NCBI GenBank assembly: GCA_018365995.1
Contig: JAGZIY010000028.1
Span: forward strand, 1-15,910
From: Butyricicoccus pullicaecorum
GTDB lineage: Bacteria > Bacillota > Clostridia > Oscillospirales > Butyricicoccaceae
Length of the DNA stretch: 15,910 nucleotides
Reading direction: 5' to 3'
In this document: positions 7,000 to 13,909 of the stretch, one piece after another
Numbering within the stretch: position 1 is the stretch's first letter
Layout: each line of letters begins with the position of its first letter
Notes under the pieces: generated by a model
What the model was told of the DNA's origin: nothing
Database searches by the model: none
Seen by the model: the letters and a program-made list of their open reading frames with translations, nothing else
Made by a program: the position numbers and the translations under genes

Positions 7000-8478
7000 T
7001 TATTTTAATCCACAGGTTCCGTTGTGACGGCAGGGCTGGCTCAACTCACCGCCATTGTATTTTGTGACATTTGCCATTTGCATATTGTTGATTAAGTTTC
7101 CGTATTTTGATGAAGTAACAGAGGTGTATACCCAATCATACCGGTCACCACGAATGGGGGGTAATATAACTTCGACACCTTTGGCTGAATATCCGGTTTT
7201 TGTTTCATATCTTATCTCAGGGTTAGTCCATGAAGGATCATCAAGTTCGACAACGATCTCATCATCATTATCTATAATGGGAATATCATCACGATAGTAT
7301 TTTACCATTACTTTTACATCAGCGCTCATCAGATATAAGAAACGATATTGCTGATCTAAAAACTCATTCGAAGTTCTCTGGCAATAACCATTGACAGAAA
7401 TGATGACATCTGCCTGATTGGGTTGCAATGCAGGAGAGAAGAGCAGAGAATACGATACGGGAGAAAAGGTCATACCCTGTTTGTTTGTAATACGGAAGTA
7501 ATTGATACCTCTTTGAATGGGCAAAGTGTCTCCATTAGAAGTGGAACCTGTTCGAGACAATTCATTATTTGCTGCTGCTACATAAGATTCCACAGTCATA
7601 TTTGTAGGGATACCCGTAATAGACAGACCACCAAATCCTTGTGCCTCTGAGAAATCCATAAGATACCAGTCTTCATCGATGGGAGTGTTGAGACGTCCGG
7701 GAGCCGTAAGTGCTTGACCAGCTCCAAAGACAGGAGCTTGCGTCGCAGCAAATGCACTCTCGTTGGGCTCATACAAGTCTACATTTTCGAGAACAGATGC
7801 ACAAATATTCATTGTAAAGTAGTCAGAATCACTGGTCTGTCCTTTAGCTTGTACTTGAATGGCTAATTTTTGTACAGTGGAACCTCTATTGGCATAACCA
7901 ATCGCTTCAGATGAGAACAAGCTGTTGGTTACATAAGCACAGACATCGATTGCCGTTGCCTGATCAGTACCATTTGTAACATCAAAAAGAATTAAATCAT
8001 AGTCCAATGCAGTATTATGGGGAATATCCATAGAAAATTGCAGCATTTGCCCGGGATATGAGTCTATGAGATAGGCCTTCGCATCTGTGCCAACAGGTAA
8101 CAAATCAGAGAAAGTTTGCATCTCATATTGAGAACCTGCTTTTTCAGAATATAGTTCTTGTAAATTTTCCACATCAGCTATATTTTGAGCATTGAGTAGT
8201 ACAGATTGATCTGGAAGCGGCGTGTCATCAGTAGAAAAAGAGCCAGAGGATACTACATCATTTTTGTTATTATAGGTATCCATTTCTGGAAGTTTGACAA
8301 GATTGTGGAATTCATTCTCATCAATGGTAGGAACTTTTTGTACAATCATTTGCGATGCGTTCTGGTGAGATACTGCATCATTGCTTGTGTCAATTTCTGA
8401 CGCGAATGCAGGAAATCCTGCATTCAAGCTTATACAGGAAGATAAAAATAATGCAGCAATCGTTTTTTTTCTGTTCAT
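7000..8478 (-). CDS. Secreted protein with prepeptidase-like beta-sandwich domains
   Basis: The 492-residue protein begins with a Sec signal peptide: MNRKK, a hydrophobic core, then a likely AFA cleavage site after residue 26. An LSSC at 12-15 resembles a lipobox but is followed by more hydrophobic sequence, so a lipoprotein is less likely. Residues 27-110 are Asn/Asp-rich and look unstructured. Residues 125-230 and 236-350 look like two bacterial prepeptidase (PPC-type) beta-sandwiches; the second has the characteristic YEPNES start (236) and DEDWYLMDF (268-276). Such domains accompany secreted hydrolases, but no catalytic domain is seen. The C-terminal part (about 355-475) is unknown and beta-rich, and the tail has a CRHNGTCG cysteine pair. 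It is the first gene of a two-gene unit with the Ser/Pro-rich gene downstream. Confidence 0.88.
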   Translation of the reverse strand: MNRKKTIAALFLSSCISLNAGFPAFASEIDTSNDAVSHQNASQMIVQKVPTIDENEFHNLVKLPEMDTYNNKNDVVSSGSFSTDDTPLPDQSVLLNAQNIADVENLQELYSEKAGSQYEMQTFSDLLPVGTDAKAYLIDSYPGQMLQFSMDIPHNTALDYDLILFDVTNGTDQATAIDVCAYVTNSLFSSEAIGYANRGSTVQKLAIQVQAKGQTSDSDYFTMNICASVLENVDLYEPNESAFAATQAPVFGAGQALTAPGRLNTPIDEDWYLMDFSEAQGFGGLSITGIPTNMTVESYVAAANNELSRTGSTSNGDTLPIQRGINYFRITNKQGMTFSPVSYSLLFSPALQPNQADVIISVNGYCQRTSNEFLDQQYRFLYLMSADVKVMVKYYRDDIPIIDNDDEIVVELDDPSWTNPEIRYETKTGYSAKGVEVILPPIRGDRYDWVYTSVTSSKYGNLINNMQMANVTKYNGGELSQPCRHNGTCGLK

Positions 8479-8682
8479 AGGGAACCCCTTCTTTCTTGTA
8501 TAGTGTAATAGAAATGCTTGGGATTTTACGCTGCGAGGAACAAAGCTGTTTCATGCGCTGTGTTTTCATTTGAACAGCTATCTGCGAATCAATGGATAAA
8601 TTTATTCGCAGATAGGATTGGTGCGATGCCTGTAATACGATAGAATACCTCCTTTTACTATAATCTTTTGAGATTTGTCTAG
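8479..8682 (-). promoter_or_regulatory. Long leader of the secreted-protein operon with a hairpin and orphan ribosome binding site
   Basis: Between the promoter and ATG 8478 lies about 200 nt of untranslated leader. Near its 5' end is a near-perfect Shine-Dalgarno AAAAGGAGGTA (about 8647-8657) with no ATG, GTG or TTG at a suitable distance. Further in is a 12-bp perfect hairpin, CTATCTGCGAAT (8578-8589) and ATTCGCAGATAG (8604-8615), with a 14-base loop and no T tract. The real gene start uses a weaker GAAGGGG site. Together these suggest a lost leader peptide or post-transcriptional control. Nothing else recognisable was found in this stretch. Confidence 0.45.
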
Positions 8683-8710
8683 ATTATAACAAATATTTAC
8701 TAAAAGTCAA
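8683..8710 (-). promoter_or_regulatory. Near-consensus sigma-A promoter for the secreted-protein operon
   Basis: On the - strand, TTGACT (8710-8705) and TATAAT (8688-8683) are separated by 16 bases and surrounded by A/T-rich sequence. Transcription should start near 8675, giving a leader of about 200 nt. The -10 is perfect and the -35 differs from consensus by one base, so basal expression is expected to be strong unless repressed. A palindrome lies immediately upstream. Confidence 0.8.
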
Positions 8711-8717
8711 TGTGTGC

Positions 8718-8732
8718 ACAGGAAATTCCTGT
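8718..8732. promoter_or_regulatory. Palindromic operator-like site upstream of the promoter
   Basis: ACAGGAA-A-TTCCTGT (8718-8732) is a perfect 7-1-7 inverted repeat. It lies seven bases upstream of the -35 element of the secreted-protein promoter, a position suited to an activator or to a repressor that contacts polymerase. A/T-rich sequence surrounds it. It does not lie in a gene and is too short and GC-poor to be a terminator. The binding protein is unknown. Confidence 0.45.
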
Positions 8733-8940
8733 ACAAAATATAAAGATAAAATTTATATATTTTGAACTATTAAGTTTTCGGCGCTTATGACATCGGAATA
8801 AAAAAGAAATCGGGAAGCTGATGATGAAGCGACATATATAGTTTCACTGGAATCGTGAAAAGTTTGGAGATGCGTATATATTTATAGATAGCAGGCACAA
8901 ACGAGAGGTGCAGAAAAGTATAGTGTATGAATGAAAATGG
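8733..8940. other. Intergenic region between divergent promoters, no gene seen
   Basis: This A/T-rich stretch separates the - strand secreted-protein operon from the + strand beta-helix gene. I find no convincing reading frame with a ribosome binding site, no tRNA-like fold and no strong hairpin. It is longer than two promoters need, so it may contain unseen operators or a small RNA. Confidence 0.4.
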
Positions 8941-8949
8941 TGCTATAAT
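8941..8949 (+). promoter_or_regulatory. Extended -10 promoter for the beta-helix gene
   Basis: TGCTATAAT (8941-8949) is a perfect extended -10 element (TG-N-TATAAT). It lies about 36 bases before ATG 8985 and implies a short leader starting near 8956. No clear -35 is present, as is common for extended -10 promoters. Confidence 0.6.
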
Positions 8950-8984
8950 AGAAAAAGACATCTAATACATAAGGATACGATGAT

Positions 8985-9749
8985 ATGAGAATTGTTACAC
9001 AACAGGATATGGAGCAAATCAAGGCAAACCGAACGAGCAATGCACAGCCATGCATGATGCCCTATGGTATGTATGTGGATATCGTGGAATTTCCGGACGG
9101 CTGTGTGTTTCCGAACGGGTGCAGATTTGAATATGTACAGGTAAGTCCGAAAAAGTGGACCCGATTTGGAGATTATTGCAAATTTGGCGATGCAACAATA
9201 TTTTCAGTTCCGGTGCGGTTCGGGTGGAGTGTGCAGTTTGGAAAGGACTGTGTGAGTACGGCAGATATGCAGATCGGAAAATATGCAGTCATTGGCGAGC
9301 ATTTTCGTGTAGAGTCTCCAGAGGATCGAAAGAAGCCCGTCTCTGTGGAACTTGGTGCGTATAGCCGCTTGGGGGGACAGTTTGTCATCAGGGGAAACAT
9401 AGATTTGGGTGCAGGCTGTACCATTGGTGAGCAGGGCACGTTCTACTACAATACAGAAATTGGAAAGGACAATCAGATCGGCGGTCTGTGCAGATTCAAG
9501 GGCAGAACAGTATTTGCACAGCCAACGTATTTTGGAGATGGCTGCAAGTTCGGTGATACCGAGGAAATCGAGGCGATTGGCGCAATCACGCTGGATATCC
9601 CGCTTGCAGAAGGAAAGAAAAATATCATGACCGTGTACTGCCAGACGGACAAGACGCTGACAGAGTTCTGCATGAGCGGCGGCAGACTGGATAAGCGCAG
9701 CATTGAAAAAGCCGTCCGAATCGCGAAAATCATTTTTGACGCAGACTGA
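8985..9749 (+). CDS. Protein with predicted left-handed beta-helix repeats, unknown function
   Basis: The 254-residue protein contains repeated [F/I/L]G-x-x-[C/A]-x-[F/I]G units at roughly 18-residue spacing, the period of a left-handed beta-helix turn. Units include FGDYCKFGDA (61-70), FGWSVQFGKD (79-88), IGKYAVIGEH (97-106), LGAYSRLGGQ (123-132), LGAGCTIGEQ (141-150), IGKDNQIGGL (159-168) and FGDGCKFGDT (183-192). Ten cysteines are spread through the coil. Residues 1-35 and the helical C terminus (about 233-254) cap the solenoid. Hexapeptide-repeat acyltransferases share this fold, but I see no convincing catalytic histidine, so a binding or structural role is possible. AAGGA (8971-8975) supports the ATG at 8985. 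No signal peptide. It appears monocistronic, with a weak terminator after it. Confidence 0.85.
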   Translation: MRIVTQQDMEQIKANRTSNAQPCMMPYGMYVDIVEFPDGCVFPNGCRFEYVQVSPKKWTRFGDYCKFGDATIFSVPVRFGWSVQFGKDCVSTADMQIGKYAVIGEHFRVESPEDRKKPVSVELGAYSRLGGQFVIRGNIDLGAGCTIGEQGTFYYNTEIGKDNQIGGLCRFKGRTVFAQPTYFGDGCKFGDTEEIEAIGAITLDIPLAEGKKNIMTVYCQTDKTLTEFCMSGGRLDKRSIEKAVRIAKIIFDAD

Positions 9750-9753
9750 CCGC

Positions 9754-9779
9754 GGGCTGCGGAGCATGACAGCCCTTTT
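9754..9779 (+). terminator. Weak terminator-like hairpin after the beta-helix gene
   Basis: GGGCTG (9754-9759) pairs with CAGCCC (9770-9775), with a 10-base loop, followed directly by TTTT. The stem is short and the T run minimal, so partial read-through into the next gene is likely. Confidence 0.4.
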
Positions 9780-9896
9780 GGAAGCTGGATTTTTTCTGTT
9801 AAGTTTTTTGTGAAAAAGACGATATTAAGTGTGAATAGGTCATAGATAATTGATCTGAGAACGGAAAAAATCAATCCAGAAGGGAGGCTGGAAATT

Positions 9897-11330
9897 TTGA
9901 ATATTGAAATGGGTCGCCCCACGGTTCCTACACCCGTCCCGCAAAATCGTCCACAGGTTTCGCCCGATGCGGCGCTTGGGGAAACGAATGTACAGGCGAC
10001 AGCAAAGCCAGAAACTTCAGCAGATGAGACGCTGGACGCACTGATGTCCGTGCTTCCGGAAAAAGGCGAAGAATTACAGGATTCCTTCACCCAGAGTGAG
10101 GCGCTGAGCAAGAAAAATCAACTGATACAGGCATGGAAGGAAAGTTATCAGCTTCAGCAAAACAACACAAACGGAACGCTGCCGCAGCAGTCTGACGGCA
10201 GTAAGGATTTTATGATGCAGCAGCTCCCACAGTCGATACTGCCCGGATTTCAGATGCCAGCCTTGGGCGGCAATATAGATTGGGGAAGTATCTCTGATGA
10301 GATTTTGAATTTTCTCCAGAACATGGGATCAGGAAACGTGGAGGAGGGGCTTGAGTATCTCATTTCGCGCTATATTGCATTGGGCAGTCAGGTGGACACG
10401 CAAGGCAGCGACCGAACAAACCAGAGGCAACAGTTGGAGCACACTTTTTCCAAGGGACGCAGACAGCTGGTAGATGGATATGTGGAACGCCTTCAGAATA
10501 CCCTCAAATTATCTGATGCAGATGCCGCACGGCTCAAAAATAATATGGAAACCATGCTCACAAAGCGCTTGCAGACTTATCAAAAAATAGCAGAGCAGGC
10601 AAAACCGCACTTGACCAGAGACCCAAAAACAGGGCAGGACGATCACTATATGGCAGCGCAGCTGAGAAGTGCAGTGATGGAAGCCGGCAAGCAGAAATCA
10701 AGTTTTTCTTTGCAGGAGCTGCGGGGAAAGGAGTTTTCCTTTGGTGATATGCGGCAGGCAGGAGAACTGGCAAAGGGCTACCAGATGCTCTACAAAAATG
10801 CCGGAATGGGTGCAGAGCGTGAGCTTGCAGCCGATCTTGCCATGGTGGATATGAAGCTGCAAATGCAGATTCGCAAGGGCACGGTCGGTACCCGTATGGT
10901 GAATCTTTTACAGAGTTCACAAGCGCAGCGCCATGAAGGTGTCATGGACGCGGCAGATGCACGTATCCTTTCGCGCAGCGGCAGCAAAAACTATGTCACG
11001 ACAAATCATGGAGAACCCGTGAAGGCACCCGTGAACCGCAGTCTTGTCAAGGATATTTATGAGACGATCCTGCATATCTTTGAGCGCAATGGCGGAGACC
11101 CTATGACAGCCATTCGGGACGGGCTTGCCGCGCTGAGCGGCAAGGGATCTGAAGAAACCCACCGCAGCCGCAATAAAAAGGGCGGCATCATCTACGAAAT
11201 CGATGGACGAGGCTATGCGGGTGCAAACCGCCCAATCGTGCGCGTAACACAGGTGGGACGGATTCGGGATTGCGTGATTGGATTCGGGATCCTTGCAAGC
11301 TTTTTTGCGCTGTGGTATTTTATGATGTAA
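9897..11330 (+). CDS. Gln-rich helical protein with a C-terminal membrane anchor, unknown function
   Basis: The most likely start is TTG 9897, nine bases after GGGAGG (9882-9887); the ATG at 9909 lies too far from it. The 477-residue product begins with a Pro/Thr-rich disordered stretch (about 7-40) and has Gln/Asn-rich sequence at 85-125. A long, mostly helical, charged domain follows (about 130-420). A basic segment (about 420-457) precedes a single hydrophobic span at 458-476 that ends the protein, ALWYFMM. This is a tail-anchored layout with the bulk of the protein in the cytoplasm. No catalytic motif or known family is recognised. It is the nearest upstream neighbour of the SUKH-domain gene, so the two may work together, but that is only positional evidence. 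Confidence 0.85.
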   Translation: MNIEMGRPTVPTPVPQNRPQVSPDAALGETNVQATAKPETSADETLDALMSVLPEKGEELQDSFTQSEALSKKNQLIQAWKESYQLQQNNTNGTLPQQSDGSKDFMMQQLPQSILPGFQMPALGGNIDWGSISDEILNFLQNMGSGNVEEGLEYLISRYIALGSQVDTQGSDRTNQRQQLEHTFSKGRRQLVDGYVERLQNTLKLSDADAARLKNNMETMLTKRLQTYQKIAEQAKPHLTRDPKTGQDDHYMAAQLRSAVMEAGKQKSSFSLQELRGKEFSFGDMRQAGELAKGYQMLYKNAGMGAERELAADLAMVDMKLQMQIRKGTVGTRMVNLLQSSQAQRHEGVMDAADARILSRSGSKNYVTTNHGEPVKAPVNRSLVKDIYETILHIFERNGGDPMTAIRDGLAALSGKGSEETHRSRNKKGGIIYEIDGRGYAGANRPIVRVTQVGRIRDCVIGFGILASFFALWYFMM

Positions 11331-11386
11331 GCGGCATGAAACAGACAGCGCGGAATGTGGATCACCGCAAGTATATGGAAGAACAA

Positions 11387-11420
11387 ACAGAAGCCGGTGC
11401 CGAAAGGTGCTGGCTTCTGT
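11387..11420 (+). ncRNA. 15-bp hairpin with a GAAA tetraloop between genes
   Basis: ACAGAAGCCGGTGCC (11387-11401) pairs with GGTGCTGGCTTCTGT (11406-11420), allowing three G-U pairs, and closes a GAAA loop (11402-11405), a stable GNRA tetraloop. There is no downstream T tract, so it is not a classical terminator; it could stabilise the upstream mRNA 3' end or be a processing or attenuation element. The label is tentative because no separate transcript is shown. Confidence 0.4.
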
Positions 11421-11462
11421 GCGTTACAAGGTCTTTGTGTGTCCCACTCGTGAAAAATAAGT

Positions 11463-11491
11463 TTGATATTTTGCAACACCTTTAGTATAAT
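11463..11491 (+). promoter_or_regulatory. Strong sigma-A promoter for the SUKH-domain gene
   Basis: TTGATA (11463-11468) and a perfect TATAAT (11486-11491) are separated by the optimal 17 bases. The start point near 11498 gives a leader of about 65 nt to the ATG at 11564. The SUKH gene can therefore be expressed independently of the upstream tail-anchored gene. Confidence 0.8.
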
Positions 11492-11563
11492 GTAGGTGAA
11501 TAGAGAAGAAAAGTATGTGGCAAAAGCAGCGATAAGCTAATGACAGCAAAGGAGACAGCATCG

Positions 11564-12886
11564 ATGAGAGAACAAGAATATGCGGCATATCTGCGCGATC
11601 TTGTACAGAAGGCATCTCTTGCCGACCCAGAGCGCAAAGTGTTTGGCGCAAATACGCATCAATACAAGTTGAATCCTGTACTTTCACTGGACGATGTACA
11701 AGCATATCAGAAAAAGTATCATGTTGTACTGCCTTCGGAGTATGTATTTCTGATTACACAGGTGGGAAATGGCGGCGCAGGACCCTATTACGGAATCTAT
11801 CCGCTGGATTTGAACCAGCCAAGACCTGAGAATCTCGGCACACCGTTTATCACGAGCCGCTTGACGCAGCAGCAGTGGACTGGAAAGCTGATGCCGATTT
11901 CGTGCGAGAATGAGGATTTGGAGGACTGCCCAGATGACCTCTATGAGCAGATTGAAGCGGAGGTGTTGCAGGGGCTCTATCCGGTCGGCACACAGGGATG
12001 CAGCTATGAAACGATGGTCACTGCGCAGGGCGAGGAGACAAACCGCGTCTTTTATGTAGATGTCGATTGGAGTTATGAGAACCCACCCTATGATACCCAA
12101 ATGACTTTTCTGAAATGGTATGAGAATTTCTTTCTTGAGATCATTGCTGGTAACCGCGTGGATTCCTATGGCACACGCATCATTAAGACAGAGCAGGAGT
12201 TGATCGACACATTCGCCCACACGGAGGATTTGGATCAGCGAAAGACCATTCTCAACAGCTTTGTCCGTTTTTTGACGCCAAAGCCTGAAAGTATCCGGTT
12301 TTTCCGAGATCTGCCTGAGGATACGCTGGCGGATTATAAGCTGCCGCTTTTACTGCTGTATGATACCGAAAACGGGCTTCAGTTGTTTTCCCGCTTGCTG
12401 CAAACAAATCCAGCCGCAGCACTTGCGCACAGTATGCTCGTTCCGAAGAACCGTCTGCCGGAATACTATGAAACCATGCTGCATCTGCTCTACACCATCG
12501 AAAATGGGTCAGAAGGGAAATATCGGTATTTATCGCTGCATGATATCCTGCTTTACCGCTTGCGAGAGTGCCCGCAGCTTCGGGCGAAGGATATCGTGAT
12601 GTTTCTCGAAAAGGATAGCCTGACAGAGGGCGATATCAAGACCGCACTCTATACCCTGAAATTTGTTCCAGATAAGATGGAGGCGATCGATACGCTTTCC
12701 CATTTTATGCGAAATGGTTCTTATTGGGTGGCACATACCGCATTACAGGCAGTTTTCCATACTCCATGCCGCAGATTGGAGCCTGTGTATCTCGAAATGT
12801 GGGAGCGTTACCATGAGGATAGCTGTATGGCTGCCAATCTTAAAATTGCATTTCAGACAAATGGGATTCCCCTTCCCAAAAGGTAA
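11564..12886 (+). CDS. SUKH (SMI1/KNR4-like) domain protein with C-terminal helical repeats
   Basis: I choose ATG 11564 because AAAGGAG (11548-11554) lies nine bases before it; the in-frame ATG at 11540 has no ribosome binding site. This gives 440 residues. Residues about 40-195 look like a SUKH-1 domain: a helix with LPSEYVFLITQVGNGGAGP (57-75), then GIYPLD, a PVGTQGCSYETMV strand pair (140-152), FYVDVDW and a closing aromatic helix FLKWYENFF. SUKH proteins often act as immunity proteins against polymorphic toxins, or bind other proteins. Residues about 205-440 are helical repeats resembling HEAT-like units, a less usual fusion. No toxin is obvious beside it; the tail-anchored upstream gene is the nearest candidate partner. 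It has its own promoter. Confidence 0.82.
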   Translation: MREQEYAAYLRDLVQKASLADPERKVFGANTHQYKLNPVLSLDDVQAYQKKYHVVLPSEYVFLITQVGNGGAGPYYGIYPLDLNQPRPENLGTPFITSRLTQQQWTGKLMPISCENEDLEDCPDDLYEQIEAEVLQGLYPVGTQGCSYETMVTAQGEETNRVFYVDVDWSYENPPYDTQMTFLKWYENFFLEIIAGNRVDSYGTRIIKTEQELIDTFAHTEDLDQRKTILNSFVRFLTPKPESIRFFRDLPEDTLADYKLPLLLLYDTENGLQLFSRLLQTNPAAALAHSMLVPKNRLPEYYETMLHLLYTIENGSEGKYRYLSLHDILLYRLRECPQLRAKDIVMFLEKDSLTEGDIKTALYTLKFVPDKMEAIDTLSHFMRNGSYWVAHTALQAVFHTPCRRLEPVYLEMWERYHEDSCMAANLKIAFQTNGIPLPKR

Positions 12887-12897
12887 AGGGACAGCCC

Positions 12898-12926
12898 TTG
12901 ACAATTATGCCTGAATTCGATACAAT
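12898..12926 (+). promoter_or_regulatory. Near-consensus promoter with an embedded inverted repeat
   Basis: A perfect TTGACA (12898-12903) and TACAAT (12921-12926) are spaced by exactly 17 bases. An inverted repeat CCTGAA (12910-12915) and TTCAGG (12930-12935) brackets the -10 element, the expected position of a repressor site. This promoter drives the YcxB-like gene separately from the SUKH gene. Confidence 0.75.
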
Positions 12927-12959
12927 CATTTCAGGTAAAACGGTTTGGAGGGTGCAAAA

Positions 12960-13739
12960 ATGGAGCAAAAATTTCTGTTTCAGGTGAGTTCCATGGATTT
13001 GGATACGCTGGTTCCGCAGGTGAGTTATGGTCTGGAAAAGCAAGTAGAGATTGAATCGAGAAAGAGTCACCCGCGAATATGGGAGGTGACCGACCGGTTC
13101 AATGAGGCAGATAAAATGCCAGAGGAGGTACAGCATAAGCGCAAGCAACGCAGAAGCATTTTAGCGGCCATTGAATGGCTGCTGGGGCTGATTCTTTTGG
13201 CGCCCGCTTTGTTGATTTCCAATTTCACGGTGCTGTTGCTTGTGGGCGCGGCAAGCTACGCAGCAGGCGTTGTACTTATGTGGAATGGCGGACGTTCGCG
13301 TCTTGCACTTTTGAGCATAGTGCAGGGGGTTTTCTTTACCGTCGTTGGATTGTCAGACCGTGCCCAAATGGGCAAGCTGCTGCTCCTCGGCGCTGCCGGA
13401 TTTGTGGTTGGGGTGCTTGCGTTCCTCTTTCGCAGACGCCTGACACAGTTTGAGCGGGCAGCGCTGCGTATTTTGACAAGATGGCAGAATCTGCCAGAAG
13501 GTGTGCGGCTTCGGGCGGTGTTTTCTTCAGAGGGCATGACGCTTTCTGAGGAGGGACAACAGGGGGCTGCCGAAGTACCTTATGAACGATTCGAACGCGT
13601 GATTGAAACGGCTGACCTGTTTCTTGTGATTTTTGCGGGCAATGTCACAGTACTGCAAAAGAAAGATTTGACTGCTGGAAGTGTGAGCGAATTTCAGTCT
13701 TTTCTCAAAGAAAAGATGGAGTATATCCCGCAGCCATAA
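12960..13739 (+). CDS. YcxB-like membrane protein
   Basis: ATG 12960 is chosen because GGAGGG (12947-12952) precedes it by seven bases; a TTG at 12945 would overlap that site. The 259-residue protein has a soluble N-terminal region (1-67), four predicted membrane spans (about 69-87, 89-107, 114-131, 138-156) and a soluble C-terminal domain (about 185-255). That domain has the pattern seen in YcxB-like proteins of Firmicutes: an FSSEGMTL strand (188-195), VPYERFERVIETADLFLVIF (206-225) and a hydrophobic strand with a basic KK end. The function of this family is not known; its C-terminal domain resembles PH-like folds. Its own strong promoter and putative operator suggest regulated expression. 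Confidence 0.8.
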   Translation: MEQKFLFQVSSMDLDTLVPQVSYGLEKQVEIESRKSHPRIWEVTDRFNEADKMPEEVQHKRKQRRSILAAIEWLLGLILLAPALLISNFTVLLLVGAASYAAGVVLMWNGGRSRLALLSIVQGVFFTVVGLSDRAQMGKLLLLGAAGFVVGVLAFLFRRRLTQFERAALRILTRWQNLPEGVRLRAVFSSEGMTLSEEGQQGAAEVPYERFERVIETADLFLVIFAGNVTVLQKKDLTAGSVSEFQSFLKEKMEYIPQP

Positions 13740-13821
13740 GGAATAGAGGGAATGCCATCTGGGTTGTCACAGGTTTTGTGGAGTGGTTACGACAAAGCCA
13801 AAAGTGCGTTTCCTGAAACCG

Positions 13822-13868
13822 AAAAAAGTCGCTTCGCCAGTTTCTTTTGGTGCGAAGCGACTTTTTTT
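13822..13868. terminator. Strong bidirectional terminator
   Basis: GTCGCTTCGC (13828-13837) pairs perfectly with GCGAAGCGAC (13852-13861). Six A residues precede the left arm and seven T residues follow the right arm, so the hairpin has a T tract on both strands. It lies between the + strand YcxB-like gene and the - strand permease, and ends both transcripts. Confidence 0.92.
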
Positions 13869-13909
13869 ATGTATCGGGCATTTTTTGTGTTGTGCAAATG
13901 ATGGGGCGT

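Noticed and set aside
8512..8550. Short - strand frame starting near 8550 ahead of the secreted-protein gene
   Set aside because: Its ATG lacks a ribosome binding site and the frame overlaps the start of the secreted protein; no evidence of coding.
11261..11290. Direct repeat GATTCGGGAT, twice with 20-base spacing
   Set aside because: It lies in coding sequence for the membrane anchor of the tail-anchored protein and has only two copies, so chance or local duplication suffices.
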